Below are positions 35,060-42,007 of a stretch of 64,000 bases of DNA, in pieces. A model generated the notes under the pieces. That model searched no databases. It had not been told where the DNA came from and saw nothing but the letters and a program-made list of their open reading frames with translations. The number at the start of each line of letters is the position of its first letter. The stretch's first letter is position 1. The position numbers and the translations under genes are program-made. The DNA is from Clostridia bacterium (GTDB taxonomy: Bacteria; Bacillota; Clostridia; Oscillospirales; Acutalibacteraceae): contig JAFXBG010000009.1 of the NCBI GenBank assembly GCA_017521925.1, positions 62,001-126,000 on the forward strand, written 5' to 3'.

Positions 35060-35173
35060 ATGAATAAAAAAGTTTATGAAAATTTAGAAATCGAGGTTAT
35101 TTTGTTTTCTGCGTCAGATGTTGTTACGGCAAGCGGTATCATTCTGTGTGACAACGAAACAACCGCTGTTTAA
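35060..35173 (+). CDS. Small peptide of 37 aa, possible precursor or signalling peptide
   Basis: ATG at 35060 is preceded by AAAGGAG at the right distance and the frame closes with TAA at 35171. The product starts MNKKVYENLEIEVILFSASD and continues VVTASG, ending CDNETTAV. The shape (short basic start, E-I-E-V-I-x-F, then a D-V-x-T-x-S-G turn and an acidic tail) is one I associate with small orphan peptides of gut Clostridia. No peptide-modifying enzyme or exporter is adjacent. It lies 22 bp after the 2193-residue protein and 34 bp before the dockerin protein, so it is likely to be in the same transcript. Function unknown. Confidence 0.65.
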   Translation: MNKKVYENLEIEVILFSASDVVTASGIILCDNETTAV

Positions 35174-35207
35174 GCTTTTGGTAAACTGATTTTAGGAGCG
35201 TGTTTTT

Positions 35208-35597
35208 ATGAAAAAGCTTCGTTTTTGGGGGCTTGTGCTTGCTGTGCTGATGCTTTTGTCGGCACTGCCTTTTGAAGCCTATGCTGAAAGCAGCGAAACT
35301 CCGCGTATTCCGGGTATAATCCTTAAGCAGGGCGATGTTAATGGCGACCAAAAGATTAATATTAAGGATGTAACGTTTATTCAGAAGTTTCTTGCCAATG
35401 TACTCGAGCTTACTGACAGAGAGCTTATAAGAGCCAACGTTGATAAATCAGGCAGGCTTGATGTTAAGGATGCAACCCACTTGCAGAAATGGCTTGCAAA
35501 GCTTGAAGAAAAGCTTTTTGAGCCTCGTCTGAATCAGGGTGATATGCCTGCTACCGATGACGAGCCGGCAAGGCTTCCATTTATAGTGGCAGATTAA
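35208..35597 (+). CDS. Small secreted dockerin-only protein (129 aa)
   Basis: A signal peptide (residues 1-26, cut near AYAES) is followed by one complete dockerin at about residues 42-102. Both calcium-binding loops are present: GDVNGDQKINIKDVTFIQKF and NVDKSGRLDVKDATHLQKW. There is no catalytic or binding module, only a short acidic tail after residue 105. It could act as a plug or adaptor on cohesins. The start has a weaker ribosome site (TTTTAGGAGCG). It is the last gene of the 16.6-35.6 kb operon and is followed by a terminator. Confidence 0.9.
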   Translation: MKKLRFWGLVLAVLMLLSALPFEAYAESSETPRIPGIILKQGDVNGDQKINIKDVTFIQKFLANVLELTDRELIRANVDKSGRLDVKDATHLQKWLAKLEEKLFEPRLNQGDMPATDDEPARLPFIVAD

Positions 35598-35605
35598 CTG
35601 AAAAG

Positions 35606-35650
35606 AGCCATAGCTACCCCGTGCTTCTGGTTGGGTTGCTATGGCTTTAT
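35606..35650 (+). terminator. Terminator of the giant surface-protein operon
   Basis: AGCCATAGC pairs with GCTATGGCT (9 bp) and ACCC with GGGT across one T-T mismatch. The stem begins 9 bases after the dockerin gene stop. The following T-run is short, so termination may be incomplete. Confidence 0.65.
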
Positions 35651-35758
35651 TGGTACCTTAAGGTGTTGGGTAAAATCGGAGAATATAATGCTGTTTCAAA
35701 TTACTAAAAGGTAGGCCTTGAGATGACAATTAATTGGTAACGGTTTATTTTATATGGA

Positions 35759-35971
35759 TTGTGCTGTGCTGATAAGCTTATTTATGTTACTACATCAGGC
35801 GGTTTTATAGGCGAAAATGATTTTGGTTTTTCTTACGTAAAGTCGTTGGCACAGAATCTTTATGGTATAAACAGTGTGGAGTGCGTTGCCGCGGAAGGCT
35901 TGGATATAGTACCTCAAAAAGCAGAAGAAATCCTAAGAGATGCAATGAATAAAGTTAATATCAACAACTAA
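35759..35971 (+). pseudogene. Remnant of an NAD(P)H-dependent flavodoxin-fold oxidoreductase (azoreductase-like)
   Basis: A 70-codon frame contains LIYVTTSGGFIGENDFGFSY followed by VKSLAQNLYGI and a C-terminal helix. This matches the last third of FMN-dependent NADH-azoreductase-type proteins, which are about 200 residues long. The N-terminal two-thirds, including the FMN-binding loop, is missing; stop codons interrupt the frames just upstream (around 35704-35740). The TTG at 35759 has no ribosome site. It is best read as a decayed gene lying between the surface operon and tRNA-Val. Confidence 0.7.
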
Positions 35972-35976
35972 GTATA

Positions 35977-36001
35977 AAAGCCCGATTTTGTTCGGGCTTT
36001 T
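35977..36001 (+). terminator. Terminator after the azoreductase remnant
   Basis: AAAGCCCGA and TTCGGGCTTT form a stem with a short loop and T residues. It is close in sequence to the terminator at 16462-16486. Confidence 0.8.
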
Positions 36002-36058
36002 GTCGTTGCGGTAAAATACGGGTGTTTGAAAAATTAAAGAAATATTGTTAAAATATGC

Positions 36059-36086
36059 TTGCATTTTTCAGATTGTGTGATATAAT
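36059..36086 (+). promoter_or_regulatory. Promoter of tRNA-Val
   Basis: TTGCAT (36059-36064) and TATAAT (36081-36086) are separated by 16 bp, about 40 bp before the tRNA. Confidence 0.7.
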
Positions 36087-36127
36087 ACGAAATTGTTGAC
36101 GGAAAAACTAATGTTTTGGCGCCAGAT

Positions 36128-36203
36128 GGGAGCATAGCTCAGCTGGGAGAGCATCTGCCTTACAAGCAGAGGGTCACAGGTTCGAGCCCTGTTGTTCCCA
36201 CCA
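36128..36203 (+). tRNA. tRNA-Val (anticodon TAC)
   Basis: The acceptor stem GGGAGCA pairs with TGTTCCC (one G-T pair), with discriminator A and an encoded CCA. The anticodon loop CTTACAA lies between TCTGC and GCAGA, giving TAC for Val. The D arm AGCTCAGCTGGGAGAGC and T arm GGTTCGAGCCC are standard. Confidence 0.97.
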
Positions 36204-36206
36204 ATA

Positions 36207-36243
36207 AAAGCAAGGATATCTTAATGGTTATCCTTGCTTTTTT
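36207..36243 (+). terminator. Terminator of tRNA-Val
   Basis: AAAGCAAGGATA (36207-36218) and TATCCTTGCTTT (36229-36240) form a 12-bp stem followed by T residues. Confidence 0.92.
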
Positions 36244-36255
36244 ATTATTATGAAT

Positions 36256-36428
36256 ACAGGGCTCGAACCTTGAAGAAGGTGAGCGACGTCCTAAAAACAG
36301 TCCTGCGGACTGTTTTTAGTCGCGAAGCCCGCAGGCGGGTACCGAAAGCGTAAGCTTTGGGTCGCCAAGGGTGAAAGACTTGCAAAGGCAAGGCTTTGCC
36401 CTGTTGTTCCCACCAATAAAAGCAAGGA
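36256..36428 (+). repeat. tRNA-linked structured repeat, copy 2
   Basis: The unit opens with ACAGGGCTCGAACCT (36256-36270), the reverse complement of the tRNA-Val T arm. It closes with a 31-base direct copy (36398-36428 equals 36186-36216) covering the tRNA 3' end, CCA and the beginning of the tRNA terminator. The core 36265-36371 aligns with 16305-16411. Where copy 1 has GTGCC/GGCAC, this copy has GCGAC (36283-36287)/GTCGC (36319-36323), so two base pairs changed on both sides and pairing is kept. The ends pair (ACAGGGC with GCCCTGT). The antisense frame through it, with no ribosome site, is not a credible gene. Confidence 0.8.
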
Positions 36429-36452
36429 CACCTTTTGGGTGTCCTTCTTTTT
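36424..36452. terminator. Terminator after repeat copy 2, shared with the convergent XRE gene
   Basis: AAGGACACC (36424-36432) and GGTGTCCTT (36438-36446) form a 9-bp stem followed by T residues. A-rich sequence on the other side allows termination of the minus-strand regulator gene that ends at 36457. Confidence 0.8.
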
Positions 36453-36456
36453 ATGT

Positions 36457-37413
36457 TTACTTAAATTTTTTTGATTTGATAAGCAGATGTACAAAGTTTA
36501 TAAAAGATGATGAAAACAAGGGAAGTGCCAATGCTAAAAAACTATATCGGACGGTTTTATATTCTATTTCTGATTGACCGCTTAATACATCAAGTAATTT
36601 TATTAACAGCTGTTCGCGTCCATCGCTTCCGTTAATTTCGACTTTATATATAAAAGTAAAGTAAACCCATATGCCCATAAAGATGATAACGCAGATAAAC
36701 CAAATGCTTGCAGAAATAATATCAATGCTCTTTCCGATTTTTATTCCTTTTTCTCTTAGTTTTTGCTTTTGAAAAAACATCATTACTAAAGTGCCTGTTG
36801 CTAAAATAACAACTGCAAGTTCGTATGAGTAGTTTATAGGTATAGTGATACATACCGGAAACACAATAAGAAGAACTTCAAGAACACTGAGAGCACAAAT
36901 TCCGCCGTATGTGATTTCGCTTTTTATATTTAAGGGATAATTATATAACTTTTTACGGCGGAGAATCATATAAGCTATCTGAGTACCAATGCATATGATA
37001 AGACCAAGATATGTGAATATATTGCCATGTGTACGTTCGCCGTTTTCGGGATATATACTGCGTATGGTATTTATATGAATCAGCACCATTGAGCCAAATA
37101 TAAAAAGCACCATGCCTATAATCATTGCGATTCTGTAGAATAAGTTAGTTGCTTCTGAAAATTTTGAAGTTATTATATTTGAGTTTTCTTCGGGGCTAGT
37201 TTTATTTGTTTTAGAACCTATACCGTATAATTCATTTATAGAAATATTGAGAGCTTCGGCTAAATCCGGCAAAAGTATTGCATCCGGCACCTGGTTTCCG
37301 CTTTCCCAGCGAGATACGGTTTTGTCGGATATAGAAAGTCTGTCGGCAAGTTCCTTTTGAGTAATGCCCAGAGCATTTCGCCGTTCTTTTATTATACTGT
37401 TCATTGTGCTCAT
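36457..37413 (-). CDS. XRE-family transcriptional regulator with C-terminal membrane segments (318 aa)
   Basis: The start is the ATG at 37413 (MSTMNSIIKERR), preceded by AAAGGAGC; a longer in-frame start upstream has no ribosome site. Residues about 5-60 form an HTH_3 DNA-binding domain (LGITQKELADRLSISDKTVS, then RWESGNQVPD). From about residue 95 there are six or seven hydrophobic segments, suggesting a membrane-bound regulator or sensor. The target is unknown. It lies convergent to the tRNA-linked repeat and divergent from the cytoplasmic amylase, which makes that neighbour a possible target. Confidence 0.88.
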   Translation of the reverse strand: MSTMNSIIKERRNALGITQKELADRLSISDKTVSRWESGNQVPDAILLPDLAEALNISINELYGIGSKTNKTSPEENSNIITSKFSEATNLFYRIAMIIGMVLFIFGSMVLIHINTIRSIYPENGERTHGNIFTYLGLIICIGTQIAYMILRRKKLYNYPLNIKSEITYGGICALSVLEVLLIVFPVCITIPINYSYELAVVILATGTLVMMFFQKQKLREKGIKIGKSIDIISASIWFICVIIFMGIWVYFTFIYKVEINGSDGREQLLIKLLDVLSGQSEIEYKTVRYSFLALALPLFSSSFINFVHLLIKSKKFK

Positions 37414-37633
37414 TTTAATTGCTCCTTTTCTGTTCTGATTTCGCATAAAGTATATCAATTCTCTCTATAAAAGTAAACGTCTTAAGCGTCAAGTCAATTC
37501 TCAAAAAATGAGAATCCTTTTGGAAAAGGGGTTCAAGACAAATAACTTAAAAAATTGCAGGTTGACAAAAATATCTTTACATTTCAAGTTTGCAGCGGTA
37601 TCATTAAATCATAAATTATCCGGAGGTATAGCT

Positions 37634-38914
37634 ATGGCTTTTAACACATCTAAAACCCTGAGAAATCAGGTTATGTATTCTGTTTTTGTTCGAAATTTTA
37701 GTGAAGAGGGCACCTTTGAGGGTGTTCGTAAGGATTTGAAGCGTATTAAGGATTTAGGCGTTGACATTATCTGGCTTATGCCTATTCATCCTTTAGGCGA
37801 AAAGGCTCGTAAGGGTACTCTTGGCAGCCCTTACGCTATTAAGAACTATCGTGAGATTAACCCTGAATTTGGTACACTTGATGATTTTAAACGTCTTGTG
37901 GATGATATTCATGCTTTGGATATGAAATGTATAATCGACGTTGTGTATAATCATACCTCGCCTGATTCCTGGCTCTCGGAGAATCACCCCGAATGGTTTT
38001 ATCATAAGCCCGACGGTTCTTTTGGCAACAGAGTAGGGGATTGGACAGATATTATTGACCTTGATTACGCCAATCTTGATTTGTGGGATTATCAGATTGA
38101 AACCCTTAAAATGTGGGCGGAAATTGTTGACGGTTTCAGATGCGACGTTGCTTCTCTTGTTCCTCTTGAGTTCTGGCTTAAAGCCCGTGAAGAAGTTGCA
38201 AAGGTTAGAGAAAACTGCATATGGCTCAGTGAAAGTATAGAGCATGGGTTTATCAGATATATCCGCAGTCAGGGTATGACGGCTCTTTCTGATTCAGAAA
38301 TTTACAGAGCTTTTGATATTGCATATGAGTATGATATTGCAGGCGAGTTTATAGATGCTTTGCTTAAAAAGCATACTCTGGCAGACTATGCGAAAGCTAT
38401 AAATCTGCAGGAAACTATTTATCCGGATAACTATGTTAAGCTGAGATTTTTGGAAAACCACGACAGACCGCGTGCACATCAGCTTATTGCTGACGAAAAT
38501 GCTTTGCGTGTGTGGACAGCTTTTCTGTATTTTCAGAAAGGTATGACACTTATTTATAACGGTCAGGAGGTTGGTGCAAAGCACTTGCCCACACTTTTTG
38601 ACAAAGACACAATCTGTTGGGGAAAAAATGCAGACCTTACGCCGCTTATGCAGACTCTCTATACTATCCGCAAGGATAAAGTTTTTACAGACAGCGAGTA
38701 TACTGTAAACTCTCCTTGTGAAGGTGTGCTTTGTGCTGTTCATAACAGCAAAGAGGGTAAAATTTTAGGTGTTTTCCCTGTTGACAGCAATAATGCTCTT
38801 ATTAATGTTGATGTGCCTGACGGAACATACCGTGACCTTATTTCAGGCAAAGAGGTCGAGGTGCATTTCGGTATGCTGAGCGTTGCGGATGAGGCTGTTA
38901 TTTTTAAGATATAA
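37634..38914 (+). CDS. Cytoplasmic GH13 alpha-amylase family enzyme (426 aa)
   Basis: The start is the ATG at 37634, behind GGAGGTATAGCT; an upstream in-frame ATG at 37508 has no ribosome site. No signal peptide is present. The GH13 regions are complete: DVVYNH, GFRCDVASLVP with nucleophile Asp171, WLSES with acid/base Glu200, and LENHDRP with Asp277. The short barrel (VMYSVFVRNFSEEG opening) followed by a small beta domain resembles maltodextrin-acting or cyclomaltodextrinase-like intracellular enzymes. The likely job is to break down imported malto-oligosaccharides produced by the secreted amylase. The precise specificity is not readable. Confidence 0.9.
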   Translation: MAFNTSKTLRNQVMYSVFVRNFSEEGTFEGVRKDLKRIKDLGVDIIWLMPIHPLGEKARKGTLGSPYAIKNYREINPEFGTLDDFKRLVDDIHALDMKCIIDVVYNHTSPDSWLSENHPEWFYHKPDGSFGNRVGDWTDIIDLDYANLDLWDYQIETLKMWAEIVDGFRCDVASLVPLEFWLKAREEVAKVRENCIWLSESIEHGFIRYIRSQGMTALSDSEIYRAFDIAYEYDIAGEFIDALLKKHTLADYAKAINLQETIYPDNYVKLRFLENHDRPRAHQLIADENALRVWTAFLYFQKGMTLIYNGQEVGAKHLPTLFDKDTICWGKNADLTPLMQTLYTIRKDKVFTDSEYTVNSPCEGVLCAVHNSKEGKILGVFPVDSNNALINVDVPDGTYRDLISGKEVEVHFGMLSVADEAVIFKI

Positions 38915-38987
38915 ATTAAGGCGGAAGAGAATATTCTTTTGTAGAAAAAATTTATAAGTTTGTAACCTTTTGTTATCTTTTATTAAC

Positions 38988-39043
38988 TTGCAATTGCCAA
39001 ATGTTGTGTTATAATTTAACATATAGAACTATATACACAACAT
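38988..39043 (+). promoter_or_regulatory. nrdR promoter with overlapping inverted repeats
   Basis: TTGCAA (38988-38993) and TATAAT (39010-39015) are separated by 16 bp. A 15-bp palindrome TGTTATAATTTAACA (39007-39021) covers the minus-10 box. A perfect 9-bp inverted repeat, ATGTTGTGT (39001-39009) and ACACAACAT (39035-39043), surrounds it and ends just before the ribosome site. It is a candidate operator or leader hairpin; it does not read as a standard NrdR box. Confidence 0.6.
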
Positions 39044-39058
39044 ATGGAGTGAGTCCCG

Positions 39059-39514
39059 ATGAAATGTCCCTATTGCAGTTATGATGAAAGTAAGGTTATT
39101 GATTCCCGTCCTGCTGATGACGGCGAAAGAATCCGCAGACGCAGAGAATGCTTAAGTTGTGGTAAGCGTTTTACAACCCACGAGGTTATTGAAACTGTGC
39201 CTATTGTTGTTGTTAAGCGTGACAAATCCCGCGAAGTTTTCAATCGTTCAAAGCTTATGGGAGGTTTTCTCAGAGCTTGCGAAAAGCGCCCTGTTTCTAT
39301 GGACCAGATTGAGGCTTGTATTGACAGCATTGAGTCAAAGCTTCAGAGCGGTCTTGACAGGGAAGTTACAAGCGATAAGATTGGTGAACTTGCAATGGAT
39401 GCTTTAAGAGGTCTTGACGATGTTGCTTATATCCGCTTTGCGTCTGTTTATAAGAACTTTGCCGATATCGGTACATTCCGTGAAGAGCTTAATAAGCTTG
39501 ACAGCAGTAAATAA
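39059..39514 (+). CDS. nrdR: Ribonucleotide reductase transcriptional repressor NrdR
   Basis: At 151 residues this is the normal NrdR size. The N-terminal zinc ribbon has CPYC and CLSCGKRF with the intervening DSRPADDGERIRRRRECL, which is the NrdR signature. The ATP-cone follows (VVKRDKSREVFNRSKLMGGF onward, then VASVYKNF-like YIRFASVYKNFADI). It senses ATP/dATP and represses ribonucleotide reductase genes, none of which are in this window. It is preceded by GGAGTGAG and its own promoter. Confidence 0.97.
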   Translation: MKCPYCSYDESKVIDSRPADDGERIRRRRECLSCGKRFTTHEVIETVPIVVVKRDKSREVFNRSKLMGGFLRACEKRPVSMDQIEACIDSIESKLQSGLDREVTSDKIGELAMDALRGLDDVAYIRFASVYKNFADIGTFREELNKLDSSK

Positions 39515-39529
39515 CATAATATAAACACT

Positions 39530-39560
39530 AACGCCCGAGGTTTTATGCCTCGGGCGTTTT
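39530..39560. terminator. Bidirectional terminator between nrdR and nifU
   Basis: AACGCCCGAGG and CCTCGGGCGTT form an 11-bp stem with a 7-base loop and T residues. It can serve both nrdR and the convergent nifU. Confidence 0.88.
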
Positions 39561-39595
39561 CTGTAGGGGATTTGTTTCCACCTTTAATGGATTAC

Positions 39596-40042
39596 TTATG
39601 AACAGCTTTCGCAACCGCAACCATGGTCGTGGTCACACTCCTGAATTTTGCCTACAATAGGCTCGGGGTCTACACCCATTCTTGTGTAGTAATCGGAAAG
39701 AGCTGCCTTGATAGCCTGCTCGGCAAGTACTGAGCAGTGAACCTTAACAGCAGGAAGTCCGTCGAGAGCTTCCATAACAGCTTTGTTTGTAAGCTTTAAA
39801 GCTTCGTCAATGGTCTTGCCCTTAATAAGCTCAGTGGCCATAGAGCTTGTAGCAATAGCTGCACCGCAACCGAAAGTTTTGAACTTACAATCGGTAATAA
39901 CGTTGCCCTCAACCTTGATATACATTCTCATAATGTCGCCGCATTTTGAGTTGCCAACCTCACCGACGCCGTCAGCATCAGGGATTTCGCCAACATTGCG
40001 GGGATTTGCGAAATGGTCCATAACCTTTTCTGAATATGCCAT
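39596..40042 (-). CDS. nifU: Iron-sulfur cluster assembly scaffold protein NifU/IscU-like
   Basis: The 148-residue protein has the three scaffold cysteines, Cys34 (NSKCGD), Cys59 (FGCGAA) and Cys103 (VHCSVL), together with Asp36. It receives sulfur from the cysteine desulfurase encoded immediately upstream. The C-terminal tail is rich in Cys and His (CDHDHGCGCESCS), an extra metal-binding-like tail beyond the IscU core. The start has GGAGGT on the minus strand. It is the last gene of rnhA-nifS-nifU. Confidence 0.95.
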   Translation of the reverse strand: MAYSEKVMDHFANPRNVGEIPDADGVGEVGNSKCGDIMRMYIKVEGNVITDCKFKTFGCGAAIATSSMATELIKGKTIDEALKLTNKAVMEALDGLPAVKVHCSVLAEQAIKAALSDYYTRMGVDPEPIVGKIQECDHDHGCGCESCS

Positions 40043-40057
40043 ATATTAAAACCTCCA

Positions 40058-41239
40058 TTAGTTTTCTTCGGATTTGATTTTGTCCCAAAGGGGAGAGAAG
40101 CTTCTTAAATACTCTACAATCTTCGGCACATTTTCCAAGATATAATCAACATCTTCCTCGGTGTTTCCGTCAGAGAAAGAAATTCTCAGGCTTCCGTGCG
40201 CAATTTCGTGGGGAAGACCTATGGAAAGAAGCACGTGGCTGGGGTCAAGGCTGCCTGAAGTACAAGCAGAGCCTGATGAAGCACTGATGCCTGCAAGGTC
40301 AAGACGAAGAAGCAAGCTTTCGCCCTCTATACCCTCAAAGCACATATTCATATTGCCGGGAAGTCTTTGCTCTCTGTCGCCGTTTAAACGGGAACGCTCA
40401 ATTTTAAGTAAGCCGTCAATAAGCCGGTTACGCATTTTTGTAAGCTTTTCTTTGCGTTCTTCCATAGTTTCTACAGCAATCTTAAGAGCCTCGGCAAGAC
40501 CAACTATACCTGCAACATTTTCTGTGCCTGCACGTCTGCCTTTTTCCTGTGCACCGCCGTCAATGAGAATGTCAGGTCTTACACCGCGTCTTACATATAA
40601 AGCTCCAATTCCCTTAGGGCCGTGGAACTTGTGAGCTGTAAGGGATAAAAGGTCGATATTGTCATTAACTACATTTATGGGAACATTGCCCATAGCCTGT
40701 ACGGCATCTGTGTGGAAAAGCACCTTTGCCTCACGGCAGATTCTGCCGATTTCAGCAATAGGCTGGATTGTGCCGATTTCATTGTTGGCGTACATAATTG
40801 TAACCAAGGCTGTATCTTCTCTTAAAGCATTTTTTACATCCTCAGGCTTAACAATGCCGTTTTCATAAACATCAAGATATGTTACATCAAAGCCTTGTTT
40901 TTCCAGAGCTTTGCAGGTGTGAAGCACAGCGTGATGTTCAAACTTGGAAGTTATAATGTGCTTTTTGCCTTTTTTTGAAAGAGCAGCAGCAACACCTTTG
41001 ATAGCCCAGTTGTCGCTTTCAGAACCGCCTGAGGTAAAGTAAATTTCGCTTGCGTTTTCTGCACCGATTAAGTCGGCTACAGTCTGACGAGCCTCCTCGA
41101 CTGCGTCCTTGGCAAGTGAGCCTGCCTGATAAAGGCTTGAGGGATTGCCGTAAACCTCGGTGAGGTAGGGCATCATTTTATTTAAAACTTCAGGGGATAA
41201 TGCCGTTGTTGCGGCATTGTCTGCATATACCTTTCTCAT
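40058..41239 (-). CDS. nifS: Cysteine desulfurase NifS/IscS
   Basis: The start is the ATG at 41239 ([15 protein letters not shown]), preceded by AAAGGAG; the longer frame to 41272 would overlap rnhA. The 393-residue enzyme shows [23 protein letters not shown], the PLP lysine in [12 protein letters not shown], and the active-site cysteine loop [17 protein letters not shown]. It releases sulfur from cysteine for cluster assembly on NifU, encoded 15 bp downstream. The short SGSACTSG loop fits the class I IscS/NifS type. Confidence 0.96.
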   Translation of the reverse strand: MRKVYADNAATTALSPEVLNKMMPYLTEVYGNPSSLYQAGSLAKDAVEEARQTVADLIGAENASEIYFTSGGSESDNWAIKGVAAALSKKGKKHIITSKFEHHAVLHTCKALEKQGFDVTYLDVYENGIVKPEDVKNALREDTALVTIMYANNEIGTIQPIAEIGRICREAKVLFHTDAVQAMGNVPINVVNDNIDLLSLTAHKFHGPKGIGALYVRRGVRPDILIDGGAQEKGRRAGTENVAGIVGLAEALKIAVETMEERKEKLTKMRNRLIDGLLKIERSRLNGDREQRLPGNMNMCFEGIEGESLLLRLDLAGISASSGSACTSGSLDPSHVLLSIGLPHEIAHGSLRISFSDGNTEEDVDYILENVPKIVEYLRSFSPLWDKIKSEEN

Positions 41240-41249
41240 AGTGTCTCCT

Positions 41250-41684
41250 TTATTGATTTTGAGAAGCGGCAACAGCTAATCTGTCGCATCTCTCGTTCAT
41301 TGGGTGATTGTTGTGACCCTTTACCCATACAACAGCCACCTTGTGTATGTCGCAAAGGTTTAAAAGCCTTTCCCACAAGTCGGGATTAAGGGCAGGGTCT
41401 TTTTTAGTCCGCATCCAGTTTTGAGCCTTCCACTTCCTTGCCCAGCCACGTTCCAGAGCGTTACATACATACTGGCTGTCGCTGTAAAGGGTGACTTCGC
41501 AAGGTTCCTTGAGCATTTCAAGGGCACTTATAACAGCTAAAAGCTCCATGCGGTTGTTGGTTGTGTGAGGCTCGCCGCCTGAAATTTCTTTTTCCACACC
41601 GTTGTAGCAAAGTATGGCACCCCATCCGCCGGGACCGGGATTGCCCGAGCAGGCGCCGTCGGTGTAAATATCAACCTTTTTCAA
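41250..41684 (-). CDS. rnhA: Ribonuclease HI
   Basis: The 144-residue enzyme has the opening [20 protein letters not shown] with the first catalytic Asp. The other acidic residues follow in [10 protein letters not shown] (Glu), LYSDSQYV (Asp) and ERCDRLA (Asp). The basic handle region [13 protein letters not shown] is present. It degrades the RNA of RNA-DNA hybrids. It is the first gene of the operon with nifS and nifU, 10 bp upstream of nifS. Confidence 0.96.
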   Translation of the reverse strand: MKKVDIYTDGACSGNPGPGGWGAILCYNGVEKEISGGEPHTTNNRMELLAVISALEMLKEPCEVTLYSDSQYVCNALERGWARKWKAQNWMRTKKDPALNPDLWERLLNLCDIHKVAVVWVKGHNNHPMNERCDRLAVAASQNQ

Positions 41685-41718
41685 GTCTCACACCTCCTTC
41701 AAAAATATACCAACCTAT

Positions 41719-41746
41719 ATTATAACACCAAAATGCTTATTTGCAA
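41719..41746 (-). promoter_or_regulatory. Promoter of rnhA-nifS-nifU
   Basis: On the minus strand TTGCAA (41746-41741) and TATAAT (41724-41719) are separated by 16 bp, about 35 bp before the rnhA start. Confidence 0.7.
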
Positions 41747-41874
41747 CATTTATTTGTTTATTTTTTATCAGAGTTCCGATATTTGGTTAGCATCGACTAA
41801 CTTCAGATTGTTTTATCCGTAAAAATGTATAATAATTAATGTTACAGCCTATAGTAGAAATGTGCAATGTTTGC

Positions 41875-41903
41875 TTGACATAGACCCGACGAAAGGGTAA
41901 AAT
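41875..41903 (+). promoter_or_regulatory. Promoter of the RNase J operon
   Basis: TTGACA (41875-41880) and TAAAAT (41898-41903) are separated by 17 bp. The resulting leader of about 98 bases before the GTG start holds no riboswitch that I recognise. The 323-bp gap between rnhA and this operon holds only the two divergent promoters. Confidence 0.7.
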
Positions 41904-42007
41904 ATGAAGTGTATAATTAAATTCGGATAATATGTCTTGATTTCGGCTGCGGCGAGCAAGGCAACAACATATATTACATATTTTAAAACTGAAAATGGAG
42001 GAAAATT

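Noticed and set aside
35208..35597. Dockerin protein as a truncated enzyme gene
   Set aside because: It has its own signal peptide, a ribosome site and an intact dockerin, and the upstream region contains no enzyme remains; it is kept as a real gene, with truncation only as an alternative.
35676..35760. N-terminal part of the azoreductase-like remnant just upstream
   Set aside because: Stops occur in the frames and I could not recognise any FMN-binding motif, so no larger pseudogene extent is claimed.
41904..42007. Possible riboswitch in the 98-base RNase J leader
   Set aside because: I see no conserved riboswitch motif and no terminator or strong anti-Shine-Dalgarno pairing.
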